DNA of 64,000 bases from Stenotrophomonas sepilia. Its GTDB lineage: Bacteria; Pseudomonadota; Gammaproteobacteria; Xanthomonadales; Xanthomonadaceae. The stretch lies in the NCBI RefSeq assembly GCF_003244875.1, contig NZ_LXXZ01000002.1, positions 53,224 through 117,223 of the forward strand. The letters are read 5' to 3'. The notes beneath the pieces were generated by a model, which was not told the origin of the DNA, did no database searches, and was given only the letters and a program-made list of their open reading frames with translations. Positions 27,835-37,240 of the stretch are shown one piece after another. The translations under genes and the position numbers were made by a program. Position 1 is the stretch's first letter, and every line of letters starts with the position of its first letter.

Positions 27835-29445
27835 TTACTTGTCGCAGCCCTGCAGCTTCAGCGTCTGGCCATGGCGCAGGCTGTAGGCCGGCGCCTTCAG
27901 GCCGTTGGCGCGGGCCAGGGTCGGCAGGTCGCACTGGAACTTGGCGGCGATGGCGCCCAGGGTCTCCCCCCGGCCCACCTTGTGGCTGCGCGCCGGCTTC
28001 GGCCGGGCGGCCGGCGCCGGGCGCGGTGCCGCCACTGCAGCCACCGGTGCGGTCGGCACGCTGGTGGATGCAGCCGCGTCGGCCACCGGCACCACGCCGC
28101 CCACCGCCACGCTGCCGGTATAGCTCGACGCGGCCGGGCGCTTGATCGCCGCGTTGAGATCAGCGGTGATCAGCGTGCGGGCGAGGTCGGCACGCGGGCC
28201 ACTGACGCAGTTGCGCTGGTACAGACCGGCGATGCGGGTGGTGGCATTGATCAGCGTGCCGGCCGGGATCCAGCCATCGGCCTCATAGCGCGGGTTGAGG
28301 TTGCGCAACGCACGCATGTAGCCATCGCGGGTACCGTGGCTGCCCAGGCAGATGGTCAGTTCATAGATGGTGGTGGACTTGGCCAGCCGCAGCGTGGCCG
28401 GCTGCGCGCTGATCTTCGGGAACTCCACGCCGTACTGCTGCGGGTGCAGGAAGATCCATGCCGCGGCAATCACCATCGGCACGTAGTCCTTGGTCTCGCC
28501 CGGGAACTGGTTGTAGACGCTGTCGGTCCAGAAGCTCTGCCCACCGCTCTGCTTGAACACGCGCGCAGCACGGCCTTCGCCACCGTTATAGGCGGCCACC
28601 GACATTTCCACGTTGTTGTTCAGTTCGCGCAGGCGCTCGTTGAGGTAGCTGGCGCTGGCCTCGGCGGCGCTGCGCGCGTCGAAGCGGGTATCGAAGCCGG
28701 TGCCGTCCGGGCCCAGGCCGAAACGGCGGCCAGTGGCTGGCATGAACTGCATCAGGCCGGCGGCGCCGGCGCGCGAGGAAGCATGCACACGGCCATTGGA
28801 TTCCTTGGCCATGATCCCGAACAGCAGCGCCTCGGGCAGGCCGCGCTTTTCCCACTCCGGCCACATCACCGCGCGCAGGTTCTGGTAATTCTCGTAGCTG
28901 GTCAGCAGCGCCGGGCGCATGTCGGTCAGCCAGCGGCGGATGCCGGCCTGCACCGCCGGGTTGTACTCGACCATCGTGTCGAAGGCGTGCCGCTTGTCGT
29001 TCAGCAGCGCGGCAGCGCGTGCGGCCTCGGGCACGTCGGCGGTGAGCGGGCCGATGTGATCCGGGTCGGCTTCCAGGCGGTCACCGCTCTCGTCGGCCAC
29101 GTCATCGCTGGCGGCGGCATCGGCGTCGTGCTTGAGCAGCCGCTTGTAGCTGGCCAGCAGGGTCCCCATCTGGCAGCCCTTCTGCTTCACGCAGTCGTTG
29201 AGGACATCTTCCATGTCCTCCAGCGCGGCATCGGCCTCGTTGCTGCCCTTGGGGTCGGCATTGGCGACCAGCAGCAGGGCATCGCCGTAGCGCTTTTCGG
29301 CGGCGGTCATGCGCTGCTGCAGCGCATCCACCTTCACCTTGTCCCGGGCCGAAACCCGCTGTGCGTGGGCGTCGGGCGCCAGGGAAACCAGGCCGGCCAG
29401 GGCCAGCAGCGGCCAACCGCGGGAAATCAGGACAGGAACGGGCAT
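27835..29445 (-). CDS. Lytic transglycosylase with C-terminal LysM (MltD-like)
   Basis: A 536-residue periplasmic muramidase that cleaves peptidoglycan with formation of 1,6-anhydromuramic acid. It has a signal peptide (about 1-28), a long helical N-terminal region, then an SLT domain with the catalytic Glu in AKESNGR near residue 215 and the AGLMQFMPATGRRFGL and AAYNGGEGR motifs. A Pro/Ala-rich linker and one LysM domain (HKVGRGETLGAIAAKF) form the C-terminus. LysM binds glycan strands. The start at 29445 is chosen for the signal peptide, without a strong ribosome-binding site. Confidence 0.92.
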   Translation of the reverse strand: MPVPVLISRGWPLLALAGLVSLAPDAHAQRVSARDKVKVDALQQRMTAAEKRYGDALLLVANADPKGSNEADAALEDMEDVLNDCVKQKGCQMGTLLASYKRLLKHDADAAASDDVADESGDRLEADPDHIGPLTADVPEAARAAALLNDKRHAFDTMVEYNPAVQAGIRRWLTDMRPALLTSYENYQNLRAVMWPEWEKRGLPEALLFGIMAKESNGRVHASSRAGAAGLMQFMPATGRRFGLGPDGTGFDTRFDARSAAEASASYLNERLRELNNNVEMSVAAYNGGEGRAARVFKQSGGQSFWTDSVYNQFPGETKDYVPMVIAAAWIFLHPQQYGVEFPKISAQPATLRLAKSTTIYELTICLGSHGTRDGYMRALRNLNPRYEADGWIPAGTLINATTRIAGLYQRNCVSGPRADLARTLITADLNAAIKRPAASSYTGSVAVGGVVPVADAAASTSVPTAPVAAVAAPRPAPAARPKPARSHKVGRGETLGAIAAKFQCDLPTLARANGLKAPAYSLRHGQTLKLQGCDK

Positions 29446-29567
29446 TGATGGCACTGTGTGCAAAACAGGCAGGCAGAGTAGCGGCGCCGCCAAGGTCCGG
29501 GCAAGCCGACCTTCGGACCGTCACTGCCGGCGGTTAACATTGGGCTATTCATCACAAGGGCTGGACA

Positions 29568-31073
29568 ATGGATCCGATTCTGCTCGGCAAAGGCATTACC
29601 GACGATATTGCCGTCACCCTGCTGCCGAAACTCGGCAACCGCCACGGTCTGGTGGCCGGCGCCACCGGTACCGGCAAGACCGTGACCCTGATGACCCTGG
29701 CCGAGGGCTTCTCGCGACGGGGCGTGCCGGTGTTCCTGGCCGATGTGAAGGGCGATGTCTCCGGCCTGGCCGTGCCCGGCAGCGGCGCCGAGAACCTGCT
29801 CGAGCGTGCCGTCGAGATCGGCGTGGCCGACTATGCGCCGGCCGCCAGCCCCACCATCTTCTGGGACCTGTACGGCAAGCTGGGCCACCCGGTGCGCACC
29901 ACGGTCAGCGAGATGGGCCCGACCCTGCTGTCGCGCATCCTCGAATTGAACGACACCCAGGCCGGGGTACTCGACATCGTATTCAAGCTGGCCGACGACC
30001 GCGGCCTGCTGCTGCTGGACATGGACGACCTGCGCGCCCTGCTCGGCCTGGTTGCCGAGGAGCGCAAGGACATTTCCACCGAGTACGGCCTGGTCAGTGC
30101 GCAGTCGATCGCGGCGATCCAGCGTTCGGTGCTGCGCCTGGCGCAGGACGGTGGCGAGCATTTCTTCGGCGAACCGGCGCTGGAACTGGCCGACATCATG
30201 CGGGTCAACCACGACGGCCGCGGCATGATCGGCATCCTCGCCGCCGACCAGCTGGTGCTCAAGCCCAAGCTCTATTCCACCTTCCTGCTGTGGCTGCTTT
30301 CGGAACTGTTCGAGCAGCTGCCGGAAGTGGGCGACCTGGACAAGCCGAAGCTGGTCTTCATCTTCGACGAGGCGCACCTGCTGTTCGATGATGCACCGCC
30401 GTCGCTGGTGCAGCGCATCGAGCAGGTGGTGCGCCTGATCCGCTCCAAGGGCGTGGGCGTTTACTTCTGCTCGCAGTTCCCCGACGACGTGCCGGGCAAC
30501 ATTCTCGGCCAGCTGGGCAATCGCGTTCAGCACGCACTGCGTGCGTTCACCCCGCGCGACCAGAAGGCGGTGAAAACCGCGGCCGAGACGTTCGTGCCGA
30601 ATCCCAAGCTGGACGTGGCCAAGGTGCTGAGCCAGCTCGGCACCGGCGAGGCACTGGTATCCACGCTGCAGGACAAGGGCGTGCCGATGCCCGTGCAGCA
30701 GACGTTGATCGCGCCGCCGCGCTGCCGGATGGGACCGATCACCGAGGCCGAGCGTGCACAGGTACGCGCCGGCAGCCCGGTCGGCAGCCGCTACGACACC
30801 GCGATCAACCGCGAATCGGCCGCCGAACTGCTGGCCCAGCGCGCGCAGAAGAGCATCGAGCAGGCACAGGCGCCGGCCGCGCGCAGCCGCGAGCAGGACG
30901 AAGCTCAGGAAGGGGGTTTCGGCCAGGCCATCAAGGACGCGATCTTCGGCACCAAGCGCCGCCAGGGCATGATCGAGACCATGGCCAAGCAGACCACGCG
31001 CACCGTCGGCACCAAGCTGGGCAACCAGATCGTGCGTGGCATACTCGGTGGCATCTTCGGCGGCAAGCGCTAG
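29568..31073 (+). CDS. HerA-like helicase domain protein (DUF853, YjgR type)
   Basis: A 501-residue P-loop ATPase. Walker [12 protein letters not shown] lies near residue 31 and Walker [11 protein letters not shown] near 262. The N-terminal [29 protein letters not shown] and the [13 protein letters not shown] region are characteristic of DUF853. Related HerA proteins are hexameric DNA translocases, but YjgR itself has no firmly assigned role. The C-terminal segment is Gln/Arg rich and ends in a small hydrophobic Gly-rich tail. It is monocistronic and diverges from the transglycosylase. Confidence 0.9.
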   Translation: MDPILLGKGITDDIAVTLLPKLGNRHGLVAGATGTGKTVTLMTLAEGFSRRGVPVFLADVKGDVSGLAVPGSGAENLLERAVEIGVADYAPAASPTIFWDLYGKLGHPVRTTVSEMGPTLLSRILELNDTQAGVLDIVFKLADDRGLLLLDMDDLRALLGLVAEERKDISTEYGLVSAQSIAAIQRSVLRLAQDGGEHFFGEPALELADIMRVNHDGRGMIGILAADQLVLKPKLYSTFLLWLLSELFEQLPEVGDLDKPKLVFIFDEAHLLFDDAPPSLVQRIEQVVRLIRSKGVGVYFCSQFPDDVPGNILGQLGNRVQHALRAFTPRDQKAVKTAAETFVPNPKLDVAKVLSQLGTGEALVSTLQDKGVPMPVQQTLIAPPRCRMGPITEAERAQVRAGSPVGSRYDTAINRESAAELLAQRAQKSIEQAQAPAARSREQDEAQEGGFGQAIKDAIFGTKRRQGMIETMAKQTTRTVGTKLGNQIVRGILGGIFGGKR

Positions 31074-31084
31074 ATACCCCTGCT

Positions 31085-31122
31085 GGGGTCAGAGCCCTCC
31101 CGCAAGGGAGGGCTCCGACCCC
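31085..31122. repeat. Palindromic repeat with GGGGTCAGAG arms
   Basis: Arms 31085-31101 and 31106-31122 form a 17-bp stem with one mismatch and a GCAA loop. The outer arm GGGGTCAGA also occurs in the longer palindrome at 63768-63808. Placed between the HerA-like gene and greB. Confidence 0.85.
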
Positions 31123-31159
31123 GCTCCCCATTCGTCATCCAGAAAAGAAGTCGTATTGC

Positions 31160-31666
31160 ATGTCCCGTTGGCGTCCCCCCGCAGAAAAAAGCACCGCCCT
31201 GATCACCGCTTCCGGGCATGCGCGACTGAAGGCCGAACTGGATGAGCTATGGCGCGTGCGCCGTCCGGAGGTGGTGAAAGCGCTCGCCGCCGCTGCCGCA
31301 GAAGGCGACCGTTCCGAGAACGCCGAGTACACCTACCGCAAGAAGCAACTGGGCGAGATCGACCGCCGCGTGCGCTACCTGACCAAGCGGCTGGAATCGC
31401 TGCGCGTGGTCGATACCACGCCAACCGATCCGCTGGCAGTGTTCTTCGGCGCGTGGGTGGAACTGGAGAACGTGGACAGCGGCGACACCAGCCGCTACCG
31501 CATTGTCGGCCCGGATGAGACCGATGCGGGCCTGGGCTGGATCAGCATCGATTCCCCCCTGGCGCGTGCGCTGCTGAAGAAGCGGCTGGATGATGAGTTC
31601 TCGGTGGAGCTGCCCGGCGGGCAGTTCACCTTTGCAGTGATCGGCGTGGAGTACGAGCCTGTGTAG
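31160..31666 (+). CDS. greB: Transcription elongation factor GreB
   Basis: GreB enters the RNA polymerase secondary channel and stimulates cleavage of backtracked transcripts. The 168-residue protein has the N-terminal coiled-coil finger with the acidic tip [16 protein letters not shown] near residue 50 and the GreB-specific [19 protein letters not shown] segment (here [15 protein letters not shown]). The globular FKBP-like C-terminal domain ends [12 protein letters not shown]. The Tyr-rich, Lys-rich tip distinguishes it from GreA. Confidence 0.95.
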   Translation: MSRWRPPAEKSTALITASGHARLKAELDELWRVRRPEVVKALAAAAAEGDRSENAEYTYRKKQLGEIDRRVRYLTKRLESLRVVDTTPTDPLAVFFGAWVELENVDSGDTSRYRIVGPDETDAGLGWISIDSPLARALLKKRLDDEFSVELPGGQFTFAVIGVEYEPV

Positions 31667-31696
31667 CGTCGAGCCATGCCCGACCTCGCCGCCGTT

Positions 31697-31756
31697 GTAG
31701 AGCCGAGCGCATGCTCGGCTGAAGCGCCGCGCAGCCGGGCATGGGCTCGGCTCTAC
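31697..31756. repeat. SMAG repeat pair between greB and the DUF3025 gene
   Basis: Two inverted stem-loops bounded by GTAG (31697-31700) and CTAC (31753-31756), with AGCCGAGC-GCTCGGCT stems. The right-hand GTAG, read on the minus strand, contains the TAG stop codon of the DUF3025 gene. Confidence 0.85.
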
Positions 31757-32577
31757 AACGGTGGCGGGTACGTGCGCCCTGCACGCAGCGGGCGGAAATA
31801 GTCGGCATTGCGGTAGAAGGCGGAATCCTGCACGTCGTGCCAGCCTGGGATTCCAGCCAACGGCAGCGGACGCAGCTGCAGCGGATCGGTCACTGCCCTG
31901 CCCTCGGCAATGGCCGCAGTCATCACGTCAACGCAGGCAGCATCGGCATCACCCTGCACCACCACGCACTTGCCGACCAGCAATCGCCCCGGCAGCAGTG
32001 CCTGTTCCATCAGCGCATGCCCGAATACCACAGTGATGGCGATGTCACCGCTCTGCCAGTTCACCGGCTCAAACAACGCGGGCCAGTCGTGTGCATCCCA
32101 GGCAGCCAGCAGTGAGTCATCGCGCACACGCACGATCACGCCGGTTTCGTCGAACTGGGTCAAGGCGGCCTGCGCGCGGTTGCGCTGGCCGGGTGGCATC
32201 GCCTCGATATGCAGGCACTGCCGCACGTTGAGCGCGCGCTTCAGCTGCGGCTGTGAGGCCCACACCAGCGCATTGAACAGGTCGTGCCAGTTGCCGGCAC
32301 GGGTGGCGATGCGTCCCTGCGCGATACGCACTTCGTAGTGCAGGCCATCGGCCAGCAGCGCGGCGTCCTGTTCAACCAGGCGCTTGCCAGGCACGGCCAG
32401 GCGTGCATCGAGCGCCGCGATGGACGGCCATGCGGTGCCGTCCAGCAGGTCACGGAAGTCCTGAAGCCCGGCAAACAGCGGGTGCTCGAACCGCCGTGCA
32501 GCTACCGCCGCACGTGGCGGCGGTACGAAGCGCCGTGAACCGCCGCCGTTGCCGGTGGCGGCCGTCGCTGCGATCAC
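31753..32577 (-). CDS. DUF3025 domain-containing protein
   Basis: A 274-residue protein of unknown function. The family phrase [11 protein letters not shown] near residue 96, followed by the short [15 protein letters not shown] segment, marks DUF3025. No membrane segment, signal peptide or nucleotide-binding motif is visible. The start is a GTG that overlaps the rimO stop (GTGA, 32574-32577), so it is coupled to rimO. The stop codon is contributed by an SMAG repeat, so the original C-terminus may have been altered. Confidence 0.82.
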   Translation of the reverse strand: MIAATAATGNGGGSRRFVPPPRAAVAARRFEHPLFAGLQDFRDLLDGTAWPSIAALDARLAVPGKRLVEQDAALLADGLHYEVRIAQGRIATRAGNWHDLFNALVWASQPQLKRALNVRQCLHIEAMPPGQRNRAQAALTQFDETGVIVRVRDDSLLAAWDAHDWPALFEPVNWQSGDIAITVVFGHALMEQALLPGRLLVGKCVVVQGDADAACVDVMTAAIAEGRAVTDPLQLRPLPLAGIPGWHDVQDSAFYRNADYFRPLRAGRTYPPPL

Positions 32578-33935
32578 AGCACCTTGAGGTCGAACGCCGG
32601 ACGGGGGGCGGCCGCCAGCGCGTCACCGTACAGGTCATGCTCGTCGCTCTCGGTGATCTCCACGTCGACGAATTCGCCCACGCGCAGCGGCACCTGGTCG
32701 GCATTCTGGATGTGCACCAGACCGTCGATCTCCGGGGCATCGGCCTTGGAGCGGGCCACGGCGATGTCGCCTTCGATGCCGTCGACCAGGCACTGCTGCA
32801 CGGTGCCGATCTTGGCCTCCAGGCGCGCGGCGGAAATCTGCGCCTGCTTCTCCATGAAACGGGCCAGGCGTTCCTGCTTCACCTCTTCCGGCACGGCGTC
32901 AGGCAGGTCGTTGGCGGTGGCACCCGCGACCGGCGAGTAGGCGAACGCACCGACGCGATCCAGCTGCGCTTCGTCAAGGAACGACAGCAGTTCCTCGAAC
33001 TCGGCTTCGGTCTCGCCCGGGAAGCCGACGATGAAGGTCGAACGCACAGTGATGTCCGGCGCGATACGGCGCCAGTTCTGCACGCGCTCCAGGGTCTTCT
33101 CCACCGCGCCGGGGCGCTTCATCAGGCGCAGGATGCGCGGGCTGGCGTGCTGGAACGGGATATCCAGGTACGGCAGGATGCGGTTCTCGGCCATCAGCGG
33201 CACCACTTCATCCACGTGCGGATACGGGTAGACGTAGTGCATGCGCACCCACGCATCCAGCTCCGACAGGCCTTCGCACAGCGCCTTCAAACGGGTCTGG
33301 TAGGCCTTGTCGCGCCACATCTTTTCGGCGTACTTCACGTCCACGCCGTAGGCCGAGGTGTCCTGCGAAACCACCAGCAGCTCGCGCACGCCGCCACGCA
33401 CCAGGCGCTCGGCTTCACGCAGCACCTCGTCGACCGGGCGCGAAACCAGCTTGCCGCGCATCGACGGAATGATGCAGAAGCTGCATTTGTGGTTGCAGCC
33501 CTCGGAGATCTTCAGGTACGCGTAGTGCCGCGGGGTCAGCTTGATACCGTAGTCGGGCACCAGGTCCACGAACGGATCGTGCTTGGGCGGCAGTGCTTCA
33601 TGCACCGCTTCCATCACGCTCTGGTAATCCTGCGGGCCGGACACCGCCAGCACGTTGGGGTACGCCTCGCGGATCTGCTCCGGGCGCTTGCCCAGGCAAC
33701 CGGTGACGATCACCTTGCCGTTCTGGTTCATCGCCTCGCCGATCGCGTCCAGCGACTCGGTCACCGCAGAATCGATGAAGCCACAGGTGTTGACCACCAC
33801 CACGTCGGCCGAATCGTAGGACGGGACGATGTCGTAGCCTTCCGAGCGGAGCTGGGTGAGGATGCGCTCGGAATCGACGAGGGCCTTCGGGCAGCCAAGA
33901 CTGACGAAGCCGACTTTGGGGTTCAGCTGGGACAT
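32574..33935 (-). CDS. rimO: Ribosomal protein uS12 methylthiotransferase
   Basis: RimO adds a methylthio group to Asp88/89 of ribosomal protein S12 using radical SAM chemistry. The 453-residue protein has an N-terminal MTTase domain with three conserved cysteines ([26 protein letters not shown]). The radical-SAM motif CNHKCSFC lies near residue 152, then a TRAM domain follows. The ATG at 33935 matches the family N-terminus. The 5' gap to 34140 holds a short imperfect palindrome around 33966-33987 but no gene. Confidence 0.97.
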   Translation of the reverse strand: MSQLNPKVGFVSLGCPKALVDSERILTQLRSEGYDIVPSYDSADVVVVNTCGFIDSAVTESLDAIGEAMNQNGKVIVTGCLGKRPEQIREAYPNVLAVSGPQDYQSVMEAVHEALPPKHDPFVDLVPDYGIKLTPRHYAYLKISEGCNHKCSFCIIPSMRGKLVSRPVDEVLREAERLVRGGVRELLVVSQDTSAYGVDVKYAEKMWRDKAYQTRLKALCEGLSELDAWVRMHYVYPYPHVDEVVPLMAENRILPYLDIPFQHASPRILRLMKRPGAVEKTLERVQNWRRIAPDITVRSTFIVGFPGETEAEFEELLSFLDEAQLDRVGAFAYSPVAGATANDLPDAVPEEVKQERLARFMEKQAQISAARLEAKIGTVQQCLVDGIEGDIAVARSKADAPEIDGLVHIQNADQVPLRVGEFVDVEITESDEHDLYGDALAAAPRPAFDLKVL

Positions 33936-34140
33936 GGAAATCGCGGGACTCTGGGGGCCTGGGCCCCTGCCGCCATGGCAGGGGTTCCTGGGGGCCGGGG
34001 CCTGAAAGGGCGCCAGTATACCGGGGTTGGCGGCCGCGCTCTGAATGCCCAGCCGACCGATACGGCACAGCCACTGACGCCGCGCTAACCGGCGCAGCAC
34101 CGACAATGCAGTTCTGTTTCCAGCAACGAGGAAGATGACG

Positions 34141-34812
34141 ATGGCCGAGTGGATCACCCTGGATACGCATCACGGCCCGGTACGGGCCTGGCAGGCCCTG
34201 CCGGAAGGCACCGCGCGCGGCGGCCTGGTGGTGGTGCAGGAAATCTTCGGCGCCAATCCGCATATCCGCAGCGTGGCCGAGCGCTTCGCGGCGGAAGGCT
34301 ATGCGGTGCTGGCGCCCTCGTTCTTTGACCTGCTCGATGGCCCCGACGCCGATCCGGACGCGCTGCCCTACGACGCCGACGGCGTGAAGCAGGGCCTGGA
34401 ACGGGTCGGCGCGCTGGGCATGGAGCGGGCGCTGGAAGTGGTCCGCGCGGCGGCCACCCGGCTGGCCCCCTACGGCAAGGTGGGCACCGTCGGCTACTGC
34501 TGGGGCGGCACGGTGGCGATGCTGTCCGCAGTGCGCCTGGGGCTGCCGTCGGTCAGCTACTACGGCGCCCGCAACGTCCAGTTCCTTGATGAGACACCCA
34601 AGGCGCCGGTGATCTTCCACTTCGGCGCCCAGGACCGCAGCATCCCACCGGAAGCCGTGCAGGCCCACCGCGAGAAGCTGCCGCAGATGGCCACCTACGT
34701 CTATCCGGCCGATCATGCCTTCAACCGGGAGGTCGGACATGCGTATGATCCAGACAGCGCCGCCCTGGCGCTGCAACGCACCCTGGACTTCTTCTCGGAG
34801 CATCTTGGATGA
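34141..34812 (+). CDS. Dienelactone hydrolase family protein
   Basis: A 223-residue alpha/beta hydrolase. The nucleophile is a cysteine in GYCWGG near residue 120, with Asp in GAQDRSIP and His in [10 protein letters not shown] completing the triad, as in carboxymethylenebutenolidase. The natural substrate is not deducible. The ATG at 34141 is preferred because GAGGA lies about 9 bases upstream; the ATG at 34135 would leave only 3 bases. It overlaps the HIT gene by 4 bases. Confidence 0.88.
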   Translation: MAEWITLDTHHGPVRAWQALPEGTARGGLVVVQEIFGANPHIRSVAERFAAEGYAVLAPSFFDLLDGPDADPDALPYDADGVKQGLERVGALGMERALEVVRAAATRLAPYGKVGTVGYCWGGTVAMLSAVRLGLPSVSYYGARNVQFLDETPKAPVIFHFGAQDRSIPPEAVQAHREKLPQMATYVYPADHAFNREVGHAYDPDSAALALQRTLDFFSEHLG

Positions 34813-35231
34813 GCGAATTCGAACTCGATTCACGCCTGGCCACCGATAGCGTGCTGGTGGCGGAAGGACCGTTGTCGCAAGTGCGGCTGATGAACGACGA
34901 ACGATTCCCCTGGCTGGTGCTGGTACCGCGCCTGGCCGGGGTCACCGAGTGGATCGAGCTGGACGGCGAGCAGCAGGACAAGCTGCGCACCGAGCTCAAC
35001 CGCGCCTGCAAGGCCCTGAAGGGCTCCGACGGGGTGGAAAAGATCAACATCGGGGCGCTGGGCAATATCGTGCGCCAGCTGCACTTCCATGTGATCGGCC
35101 GCCATGACGGTGATCCGGCCTGGCCGGGCCCGGTCTGGGGCAGCGGCCCAGCGCACCGCTACGAGCCGGCGGCGCTGGACCAGCATGTCGCCTACTGGAA
35201 GGAACGGCTAGGATATCCGGCCCTGTCCTGA
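34809..35231 (+). CDS. HIT-like domain protein (histidine triad superfamily)
   Basis: A 140-residue protein of the HIT superfamily of nucleotide hydrolases and transferases. The triad region reads QLHFHVIGR near residue 93, so the first histidine of the usual H-x-H-x-H is a Gln. The same variant occurs in a proteobacterial HIT subgroup, so it need not mean loss of activity. Upstream, RFPWLVLVPR is the first strand. It is coupled to the hydrolase gene by ATGA. The substrate is unknown. Confidence 0.85.
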   Translation: MSEFELDSRLATDSVLVAEGPLSQVRLMNDERFPWLVLVPRLAGVTEWIELDGEQQDKLRTELNRACKALKGSDGVEKINIGALGNIVRQLHFHVIGRHDGDPAWPGPVWGSGPAHRYEPAALDQHVAYWKERLGYPALS

Positions 35232-35246
35232 GCCTTCGCCGACCCG

Positions 35247-35414
35247 ATGCGATTCAACCTCGTTGCCGCCGTCCTGCTGATCCTGATCGGCCTGTTCATG
35301 CTCGCCAGCAATCTCGGCTGGACGCACCTGAACCTGTCCAAGCTGCTGCTGACCTGGTGGCCGGTGGCCCTGGTGGGTGTCGGCATCGCGATGCTGTTCG
35401 GTCGCGGCAAATAA
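35247..35414 (+). CDS. Small two-helix membrane protein (LiaI/LiaF-like, DUF5668 type)
   Basis: A 55-residue protein. Two hydrophobic helices (about residues 5-22 and 36-50) flank an NLGWTHLNLSKLL segment, and it ends in GRGK. The WWPVALVGVGIAMLF phrase is typical of the LiaI-LiaF-like transmembrane region (DUF5668). It starts 15 bases after the HIT stop and probably belongs to the same transcript. Function unknown; a possible envelope-stress role is inferred only from the family. Confidence 0.75.
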   Translation: MRFNLVAAVLLILIGLFMLASNLGWTHLNLSKLLLTWWPVALVGVGIAMLFGRGK

Positions 35415-35416
35415 GA

Positions 35417-35439
35417 AAGGCGGCGCATTGCGCCGCCTT
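35417..35439 (+). terminator. Hairpin terminator after the small membrane protein gene
   Basis: A 10-bp stem (35417-35426 with 35430-35439) with a 3-base loop begins 2 bases after the stop codon and is followed by a pyrimidine-rich CCTTC rather than a clean T-run. Confidence 0.6.
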
Positions 35440-35446
35440 CCTTCAT

Positions 35447-35504
35447 GTGGAGCCGGGCCATGCTCGGCTGCCCTGCCTTGAAGCCGAGCATGGCTCGGCT
35501 CTAC
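35447..35504. repeat. SMAG repeat pair
   Basis: Two inverted AGCCGAGC/GCTCGGCT stem-loops with a GTGG left end and a CTAC right end (35501-35504), between the small membrane protein and dcd. Confidence 0.8.
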
Positions 35505-35520
35505 AAATCGCCTGCAATCT

Positions 35521-36093
35521 TCAGGTCCGCGGCAGGGTCACGCCGGTCTGGCCCTGGTACTTGCCGCCACGGTCGCGGTACGACGTCTCGCAGATGTCAT
35601 CGGCGGCCGCCTGGAAGAACAGCATCTGCGCCACGCCTTCGTTGGCGTAGATGCGCGCCGGCAGCGGCGTGGTGTTGCTGAATTCCAGGGTGACGTGGCC
35701 TTCCCATTCCGGCTCCAGCGGCGTCACGTTGACGATGATGCCGCAGCGCGCGTAGGTGCTCTTGCCCAGGCACACCACCAGGGTATCGCGCGGAATGCGG
35801 AAGTACTCCACGGTACGCGCCAGCGCGAAGCTGTTGGGCGGGATGATGCACTCATCGCCGACGATATCCACGAAGCTGCCCGGATCGAAGTGCTTGGGAT
35901 CGACGATCGTCGAGTTGATGTTGGTGAACACCTTGAACTCGCGCGAGCAGCGCACGTCATAGCCATAGCTGGACGTGCCGTAGCTGACGATGCGCTGGCC
36001 GTTGGCCTGCTTGACCTGCCCGGCCTCGAACGGCTCGATCATGCCGTGCTGCTCGGACATGCGGCGGATCCAACGGTCACTCTTGATGCTCAT
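35521..36093 (-). CDS. dcd: dCTP deaminase
   Basis: Dcd deaminates dCTP to dUTP, the main source of dUMP for thymidylate. The 190-residue homotrimeric enzyme shows the catalytic region KSTYARCG near residue 110 and the nucleotide-binding [15 protein letters not shown] with catalytic Glu near residue 138. The opening [11 protein letters not shown] is family-typical. The ATG at 36093 is preferred to any upstream extension; AGGA lies 6 bases before it. It follows apbC on the same strand. Confidence 0.96.
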   Translation of the reverse strand: MSIKSDRWIRRMSEQHGMIEPFEAGQVKQANGQRIVSYGTSSYGYDVRCSREFKVFTNINSTIVDPKHFDPGSFVDIVGDECIIPPNSFALARTVEYFRIPRDTLVVCLGKSTYARCGIIVNVTPLEPEWEGHVTLEFSNTTPLPARIYANEGVAQMLFFQAAADDICETSYRDRGGKYQGQTGVTLPRT

Positions 36094-36171
36094 GCTTTGT
36101 CCTGGGGGTACGAGGGGGCGCGAGGATTCTAGCAGGGGGCCGGCCTGCGCCGGCGGCCCCTGCCCCAGCAC

Positions 36172-37035
36172 TTACAGCAGCGAGGACAGGATCGGGATCG
36201 AGGCCCGCGGGCGCTTGCCGACTTCCTCGATCAGGCGCTGCGCGGCATGGCGGTAGGCCTGGGCCGGTGCCGAATCCGGCTGGGCCACGGTGATCGGCGT
36301 GCCTGCATCGCCCTGCTCGCGGATGCCGATCTGCAGCGGCAGCGACCCCAGCAGCGGCACGCCGTACTGCGCGGCCATGCGCTCGCCGCCGCCCTCGCCG
36401 AACAGGTGCTCGATGTGCCCGCAGCTGCTGCACGTGTGCACCGCCATGTTCTCGACGATGCCCAGCACCGGCACCTCGACCTTCTCGAACATCTTCAGCG
36501 CCTTCTTCGCATCCAGCGTGGCGATGTCCTGCGGCGTGGTGACGATCACTGCACCGGCCAACGGAATCTTCTGGGTCAGGGTCAGCTGGATGTCACCCGT
36601 GCCCGGCGGCAGGTCGATCAGCAGGAAATCCAGGTCGTCCCACAGGGTATCGTTGAACAGCTGCGTCATCGCCGAGGTGGCCATCGGGCCGCGCCAGATC
36701 ATCGGGGTGTCTTCTTCGATCAGGTAGCCGATCGACATGGTGTCCACGCCGAACGCACGCAGAGGCTCGATGCTCTTGTTGTCCGGGCTTTCCGGGCGGC
36801 CGGACAGCCCCAGCATGGCCGGCACGCTGGGGCCGTAGATGTCGGCGTCGAGCACGCCCACCCGCGCACCGAGCTGCTGCAGCGCCACGGCCAGGTTCAC
36901 CGAGGTGGTGGACTTGCCGACGCCGCCCTTGCCCGAACCGACCGCGATGACATTGCGGATGCGGGCATGCGGCGTAAGTCCCTTCTGGACCTGGCTGGCA
37001 TGGGGACGGCGGGGAGAACTGTTCACAACGAGCAC
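36172..37035 (-). CDS. apbC: Iron-sulfur cluster carrier protein ApbC/Mrp
   Basis: A 287-residue P-loop ATPase that carries Fe-S clusters to apo-proteins. The deviant Walker A GSGKGGVGKSTTSVNLA lies near residue 34, with DADIYGPS and the cluster-binding C-x2-C in CSSCGH near residue 204. The N-terminal MIP18 (DUF59) domain found in E. coli Mrp is absent. No ATG exists before residue 70, so the start is a GTG at 37035 or 37026, and neither has a clear ribosome-binding site. The core assignment is secure, the start is not. Confidence 0.9.
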   Translation of the reverse strand: MLVVNSSPRRPHASQVQKGLTPHARIRNVIAVGSGKGGVGKSTTSVNLAVALQQLGARVGVLDADIYGPSVPAMLGLSGRPESPDNKSIEPLRAFGVDTMSIGYLIEEDTPMIWRGPMATSAMTQLFNDTLWDDLDFLLIDLPPGTGDIQLTLTQKIPLAGAVIVTTPQDIATLDAKKALKMFEKVEVPVLGIVENMAVHTCSSCGHIEHLFGEGGGERMAAQYGVPLLGSLPLQIGIREQGDAGTPITVAQPDSAPAQAYRHAAQRLIEEVGKRPRASIPILSSLL

Positions 37036-37123
37036 CGGCGGAGTCAGGGGGATAACCCGACATCATACAAGCTGGACGTAACCTGACTGAAATTCAGGAT
37101 TGCGACGGATTCGTGCACAGATT

Positions 37124-37145
37124 GTTAAGTTCATGTTACGTTCGA
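37124..37145 (+). promoter_or_regulatory. Candidate promoter element upstream of TonB receptor 1
   Basis: GTTAA-N4-ATGTTA-N3-TCGA, identical in spacing to the element before receptor 2. It is 95 bases before the start codon, in the range for a promoter with a leader. A matching but poor -35-like region lies near 37112-37119. Confidence 0.45.
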
Positions 37146-37240
37146 TCAGCACTGTTTTGAGCTGCGGAGCCCGTTGTTCCGGCCCGCGCGATGGCGCATG
37201 CGCAGTGCCGTTTTTGTTTTTTGCTCTCCATTGGAACTAC

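Noticed and set aside
34809..35231. HIT protein as a broken enzyme because of the missing first histidine
   Set aside because: The Q-x-H-x-H form is shared by a proteobacterial HIT subgroup, so it is a family variant rather than decay.
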